From CAYMCJ01 sp964388985 (GTDB lineage: Bacteria > Patescibacteriota > Patescibacteriia > Patescibacteriales > CAYMCJ01): 14,100 nt of DNA. The position numbers and the translations under genes were made by a program. Every line of letters begins with the position of its first letter. Position 1 is the first letter of the stretch. This document shows positions 11,183 to 14,100 of this stretch, one piece after another. The notes beneath the pieces are model-generated. The model saw only the letters and a program-made list of their open reading frames with translations, was not told the origin of the DNA and searched no databases. The DNA is taken from contig CAYMCJ010000027.1 in assembly GCA_964388985.1 (NCBI GenBank), positions 1 through 14,100 on the forward strand, written 5' to 3'.

Positions 11183-11875
11183 ATGAGAAATTTTTCTAAA
11201 TTAGAAAAAAAAATTGGGATAGAATTTAAAAACAAAAATTATCTTAAACAATCCGTTGTCCACCGTTCATACATAAATGAACACCCCGATTTTGAACTTG
11301 GCCACAATGAAAGGCTGGAGTTTTTAGGCGACGCTGTTTTGGAAATTGTGGTTACGGAATATTTGTATCATAATTTTCCCGATACGCCCGAGGGAGAATT
11401 GACCAATTGGCGCGCCAGTTTGGTAAATTCGGAAATGCTTGCCAAAGTGGCTCATGAGATAAATTTAGAAGATAATATTTATCTGTCAAAAGGCGAAGCC
11501 AAGGATGGCAATTCAAAGGCGCGCCGGTATATTTTAGCTAATGCGGTAGAAGCATTAATAGGGGCAATATATTTGGATCAGGGTATTGGTTCGGCCAAAA
11601 AATTTATCAAAAAGTTCATGATAGCGAAACTTGATAATATTTTAAAGAATGAGCTGTATCTTGACCCGAAATCAAAGTTTCAAGAGAAGGCTCAGGAAAA
11701 ATATGGGTTGACTCCGCATTATAAAGTTTTGAACGAAACCGGCCCTGACCATGACAAAATATTTGAAGTTGGGTTGTATATAGATAATGAATTAGTAGCC
11801 AAAGGCAAGGGGTCTTCAAAACAGGAGGCGCAAATTAAAGCGGCCGGAAAAGGTATAAAAAAGAAGAATTGGTAA
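11183..11875 (+). CDS. rnc: Ribonuclease III
   Basis: The 230-aa protein has the RNase III signature HNERLEFLGDAVL (41-53; Glu43, Glu46 and Asp50), LANAVEALIGAIYLDQG (118-134) with catalytic Glu123, and a C-terminal double-stranded RNA-binding domain (about 162-228, with the SSKQEAQIKAAGKG block). It cuts double-stranded RNA in rRNA precursors and mRNAs. The position equivalent to E. coli Asp114 is Asn120 here. The ATG at 11183 is preferred; an upstream TTG (11129) falls inside the foldback and has no SD. The 23S gene with stem-loop insertions nearby is a plausible substrate. Confidence 0.93.
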   Translation: MRNFSKLEKKIGIEFKNKNYLKQSVVHRSYINEHPDFELGHNERLEFLGDAVLEIVVTEYLYHNFPDTPEGELTNWRASLVNSEMLAKVAHEINLEDNIYLSKGEAKDGNSKARRYILANAVEALIGAIYLDQGIGSAKKFIKKFMIAKLDNILKNELYLDPKSKFQEKAQEKYGLTPHYKVLNETGPDHDKIFEVGLYIDNELVAKGKGSSKQEAQIKAAGKGIKKKNW

Positions 11876-11879
11876 ATAA

Positions 11880-11888
11880 TGTTATAAT
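11880..11888 (+). promoter_or_regulatory. Extended -10 of a leaderless promoter for pilT
   Basis: TGT-TATAAT (-10 at 11883-11888) is six bases before the ATG at 11895. It overlaps the 3' end and stop region of rnc. The 17-base block through the ATG is identical to that at 2309-2325. Confidence 0.65.
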
Positions 11889-11894
11889 TAAAAT

Positions 11895-12950
11895 ATGGAT
11901 ATTAAAAATTTGCTTAAATTAGCGGTCGAAAAAAAAGCGTCTGATTTACATCTGACAGTAGGACTTTATCCGATTTTAAGGATTGACGGTAATTTAGTTG
12001 CCTTGGACGAAGAAGAGATATTGGATAAAAAAAATATTGAAGAAATGACATTTTCAATGTTAAGCGAAAATCAAAAAAAGATTTTTTTAGCAACCCGCGA
12101 CCTGGATTTTAGTTATTCCTTGGATAATAAAGAGAGATTTAGGGTTAATTTGCATTATGAAAGAAATAATGTCGGGCTGGCCGCCAGAGTTGTTAATGAA
12201 AAAATGCCGTCATTAAGAGAGATAGAGGCGCCGGAAGTGATATTTAATTTATTAAATCTTAAACAGGGCTTAATATTGGTAACCGGGCCGACTGGTTGCG
12301 GCAAATCCACGTCTCTGGCCGCTATGATAAATCATATAAATAACAGTCGCCGGTGTAAAATTGTTACTCTGGAAGATCCGATTGAGTTTTTGTTTAAACC
12401 CCGGAAGAGCATTATTATTCAAAGGCAGCTGGGAAGCGACATGTTATCTTTTGCCGGCGGGTTAAAACACGCCTTAAGGCAGGACCCTGACGTTATTATG
12501 GTTGGAGAAATGCGAGATTTGGAAACAATTTCGACCACTATCACCTTGGCCGAAACTGGTCATTTGGTTTTGGCCACGCTTCATACCTACAGCGCGGCTC
12601 AGACGGTTGACAGAATTATTGATATTTTTCCCCCTCATCAACAGAACCAAATACGTATGCAATTATCAATGACTTTAGCGGCTGTTATTTCTCAAAGATT
12701 ATTGCCCAGAATAAAAAAAGGACGGGTAGCGGTCCGTGAAATTATGGTTAATACTCCGGCTGTTTCAAATTTAATCCGCGAGAACAAAATAGCTCAGATT
12801 AAAACAGTAATTGAAACCAGTTATAAAAATGGCATGATTAGCATGGACAAAGCTTTAAAAGAATTATATAAAGATAAAATTATTAGCAAAAAAGTGGCTC
12901 AAAGTCAGATGACTGACCCGGAATTATTGGAAAAATTTAAGATATTTTAA
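11895..12950 (+). CDS. pilT: Type IV pilus retraction ATPase PilT
   Basis: The 351-aa cytoplasmic AAA-type secretion ATPase shows the N-terminal ASDLHLTVG (15-23), Walker A GPTGCGKST (131-139), Asp box around LEDPIEF (159-165), Walker B VIMVGEMRD (200-208), His box TGHLVLATLHT (221-231) and the retraction-type motif AVSNLIRENKIAQI (289-302). PilT hexamers depolymerise pili, powering twitching, adhesion and DNA uptake. The length fits the family. No other pilus genes are in the window, but the ComEC-like MBL protein may be functionally linked. The mRNA appears leaderless. Confidence 0.93.
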   Translation: MDIKNLLKLAVEKKASDLHLTVGLYPILRIDGNLVALDEEEILDKKNIEEMTFSMLSENQKKIFLATRDLDFSYSLDNKERFRVNLHYERNNVGLAARVVNEKMPSLREIEAPEVIFNLLNLKQGLILVTGPTGCGKSTSLAAMINHINNSRRCKIVTLEDPIEFLFKPRKSIIIQRQLGSDMLSFAGGLKHALRQDPDVIMVGEMRDLETISTTITLAETGHLVLATLHTYSAAQTVDRIIDIFPPHQQNQIRMQLSMTLAAVISQRLLPRIKKGRVAVREIMVNTPAVSNLIRENKIAQIKTVIETSYKNGMISMDKALKELYKDKIISKKVAQSQMTDPELLEKFKIF

Positions 12951-12956
12951 TTAGAC

Positions 12957-12984
12957 TTGACACTATTTTAATATAATGTATAAT
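12957..12984 (+). promoter_or_regulatory. Consensus promoter upstream of 23S rRNA
   Basis: TTGACA (12957-12962), 16-base spacer, TATAAT (12979-12984), both perfect hexamers and the best match in the window. The expected start is near 12991. It could drive the 23S leader, a small RNA ended at 13112, or both. A 13-codon ORF (13021-13062) lies in the leader without an SD. Confidence 0.75.
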
Positions 12985-13054
12985 ATAATTAAATTATAAT
13001 AATTTATACTCAAAAAATTTATGAATAATAATAGACTAATGTTTAAATATATAG

Positions 13055-13112
13055 GCGGTTAAAATAATGGCTAATTTTTAAGTTATTTGAGACCGCTAAA
13101 AGCGGTTTTTTT
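13055..13112 (+). terminator. Terminator in the rRNA leader with a competing pairing
   Basis: ACCGCT (13092-13097), loop AAA, AGCGGT (13101-13106) and a T-run to 13112 make an intrinsic terminator. GCGGT at 13055-13059 can pair instead with ACCGC (13092-13096), helped by AAAATAA / TTATTT, which would remove the terminator. This resembles an attenuator. Confidence 0.65.
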
Positions 13113-13168
13113 AATGTCTAAAGCCGTATAAATAAAACGAACGGGAATTAAAAATTGGGAGTTAATAA

Positions 13169-13214
13169 ATTAGTTTTCAGCTAATAATTCCTGGTAATGA
13201 ACTTTAACAATTTA
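13169..13214 (+). promoter_or_regulatory. rRNA antitermination signal: boxA with a boxB-like stem
   Basis: CTTTAACAATTTA (13202-13214) is a 13-base match to my memory of the E. coli rrn boxA core and its flank, preceded by TGAA. Thirteen bases upstream is a short stem ATTAG (13169-13173) / CTAAT (13181-13185), positioned like boxB. GGAATTA (13144-13150) / TAATTCC (13185-13191) is another possible stem. NusB, the boxA-binding factor, is encoded in this window. Confidence 0.65.
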
Positions 13215-13237
13215 AAGCAAGATAATAATAATTTTTT

Positions 13238-13296
13238 AATATTTTGTTTTGCAATTTACAAAATATTGGAAGCAAGCGCTTTTAAAGATAAAAGTG
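13238..13296 (+). other. Two hairpins in the 23S leader
   Basis: AATATTTTGT (13238-13247) / ACAAAATATT (13258-13267) is a perfect 10-bp stem. CGCTTTTA (13277-13284) / TAAAAGTG (13289-13296, one G-U) forms a second stem just before the mature 5' end. They may be processing signals for RNase III or precursor stability. Confidence 0.55.
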
Positions 13297-13527
13297 TGAG
13301 AAAATCTCAATAAGTGTATATGGTGGATGCCTTGACATAAGAAGCTGATGAAGGACGTAGCAGCCTGCGATAAGCCTCGGTTAGGTGGCAAGCAACCTTT
13401 GACCCGGGGATTTCCGAATAGGGAAACCTGAGCCGATGAAGTCGGCTCGTCCGCTGTCTGAACACATAGGACAGTGAGACAGGCACCCGGCGAATTGAAA
13501 CATCTTAGTAGCCGGAGGAAAAGAGAA

Positions 13528-13634
13528 AAACATACACTCTTAATATAAGTCTTCACAGATCACAGATATGAAGTTGAATTATTTTCCAAATTCGTCTGCG
13601 TATCTGTGGTCTGTGACTTGTATTAAGTGTGTTT
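13528..13634 (+). repeat. Foldback insertion 1 in 23S rRNA
   Basis: Between conserved GAGGAAAAGA and ATTCCCCGAGTAGTGGCGAGCG, where E. coli has only about 15 bases, there is a stem-loop of about 107 nt. Its arms are ACATACAC / GTGTGT, TTAATATAAGT / ACTTGTATTAA and CACAGATCACAGATA / TATCTGTGGTCTGTG. The inner arm is a tandem repeat of CACAGAT. There is no ORF inside. Confidence 0.8.
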
Positions 13635-13686
13635 ATTCCCCGAGTAGTGGCGAGCGAAAGGGGAGAAGTCTAAACCGTTTAAACTG

Positions 13687-13776
13687 CGCCCTAACGCGGA
13701 CTTATGCTGACTAACGCAGACTAATGCGGAAATTTTCCGTATAAGTCCGCCAAGTCTGTATTAGTCCGCGTTAGGG
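13687..13776 (+). repeat. Foldback insertion 2 in 23S rRNA
   Basis: GCCCTAACGCGGACT (13687-13701) and its perfect complement (13762-13776) close a 90-nt foldback. The left arm has two copies of a 16-base word (TAACGCGGACTTATGC and TAACGCAGACTAATGC), and the right arm mirrors it imperfectly. It sits in the hairpin between conserved AAACC and GGTTCTAGGACC. Confidence 0.8.
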
Positions 13777-14100
13777 CTGAAGGTTCTAGGACCATATGTT
13801 TTTTCGGGGTTGCAAGACGGTTGCATTCATTTCCTAGATTAAATGAGGTAGAGTTTATGAACAATAACTTGCCTAGTTGAAGCGAGCTGGAAAGCTCCGC
13901 CAGAGAAGGTGATAGCCCTGTAACATGAAAGGCGTTATTACTTTACTGTAACCATTCTTAAGTACTGCGGGACTCGTGAAATCCCGTGGGAATCTGGGTC
14001 GACTATGATCCAAGGCTAAATACTTCTTATGATCGATAGTGAACCAGTACCGTGAGGGAAAGGTGAAAAGCATCCCGGTTAGGGAGGTGAAATAGTACCT

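Larger units (their letters stand above)
13300..14100 (+). rRNA. rrl: 23S ribosomal RNA, 5' part (continues beyond the window)
   Basis: From about 13311 the sequence follows the conserved 23S 5' domain: GGTGGATGCC, GATGAAGGACGT, GCGATAAGC, GATTTCCGAATAGGGAAACC, GAAACATC, GTGGCGAGCGAA, GGTGATAGCCCTGTA, CCAAGGCTAAATACTTC and CGATAGTGAACCAGTACCG. The 5' end is set at about 13300 by alignment to the E. coli start from memory, so it is approximate. Two stem-loop insertions (13528-13634 and 13687-13776) lengthen domain I. No 16S, tRNA or other rRNA lies upstream; pilT is the preceding gene, so this 23S is not in the usual 16S-tRNA-23S order. Confidence 0.95.

Noticed and set aside
13236..14073. Minus-strand ORFs within the 23S region
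   Set aside because: They are antisense to conserved rRNA and have no initiation signals.
1..14100. CRISPR arrays or tRNA genes
   Set aside because: No regularly spaced direct repeats with unique spacers and no T-loop or cloverleaf pattern were found. The 141-bp repeats are coding and contiguous.

Overview
This AT-rich window most likely comes from a member of Candidatus Patescibacteria (CPR), probably Parcubacteria-like. The grounds are inference: the composition, many genes without Shine-Dalgarno (SD) sequences, a REP-type transposase of a kind I associate with CPR genomes, a 23S rRNA gene with extra stem-loops and no linked 16S, and many very short ORFs. No marker here fixes the phylum.

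Left part (1-2320). A REP-associated tyrosine transposase (RAYT-like, +) converges on a Pro/Glu-rich repeat protein with a C-terminal winged-helix-like domain (-), followed by a CPBP-type membrane protease (-). One palindrome (arms GGCGACATT / AATGTCGCC) occurs inside the transposase gene, three times in frame in the repeat protein, and once between genes, so it looks like the REP of this transposase.

Core genes (2323-4936). These are a ComEC-like MBL-fold protein, a stand-alone CheY-like receiver, and a long adenylate-kinase-like protein with a zinc-type LID.

Microprotein region (5010-8630). Seven or more short ORFs (34-72 aa) mostly carry strong AAGGAGG sites. They are separated by clear intrinsic terminators and palindromic elements. 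Within it lies a GDP-mannose 3,5-epimerase-like gene bracketed by two copies of a terminator-promoter module. The most unusual locus is 5509-5731: a Tyr-rich 40-codon ORF has its SD and AUG inside a hairpin and is followed by a terminator with a competing upstream pairing. The region ends in a three-gene operon: two overlapping microproteins and a 515-aa protein with an N-terminal GNAT domain.

Information-processing part (10188-14100). This holds rpmF, nusB, rnc and pilT, then a promoter, an attenuator-like terminator, a boxA-containing leader and the 5' 800 nt of 23S rRNA. The 23S contains two foldback insertions. NusB (binds boxA) and RNase III (processes rRNA) lie a few kb from this leader.

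Two initiation styles are visible. At four genes the -10 box sits exactly six bases before the ATG (leaderless), while the short ORFs use strong SD sites. Foldbacks whose arms are built from short repeated words recur at 10551, 11112, 13528 and 13687.
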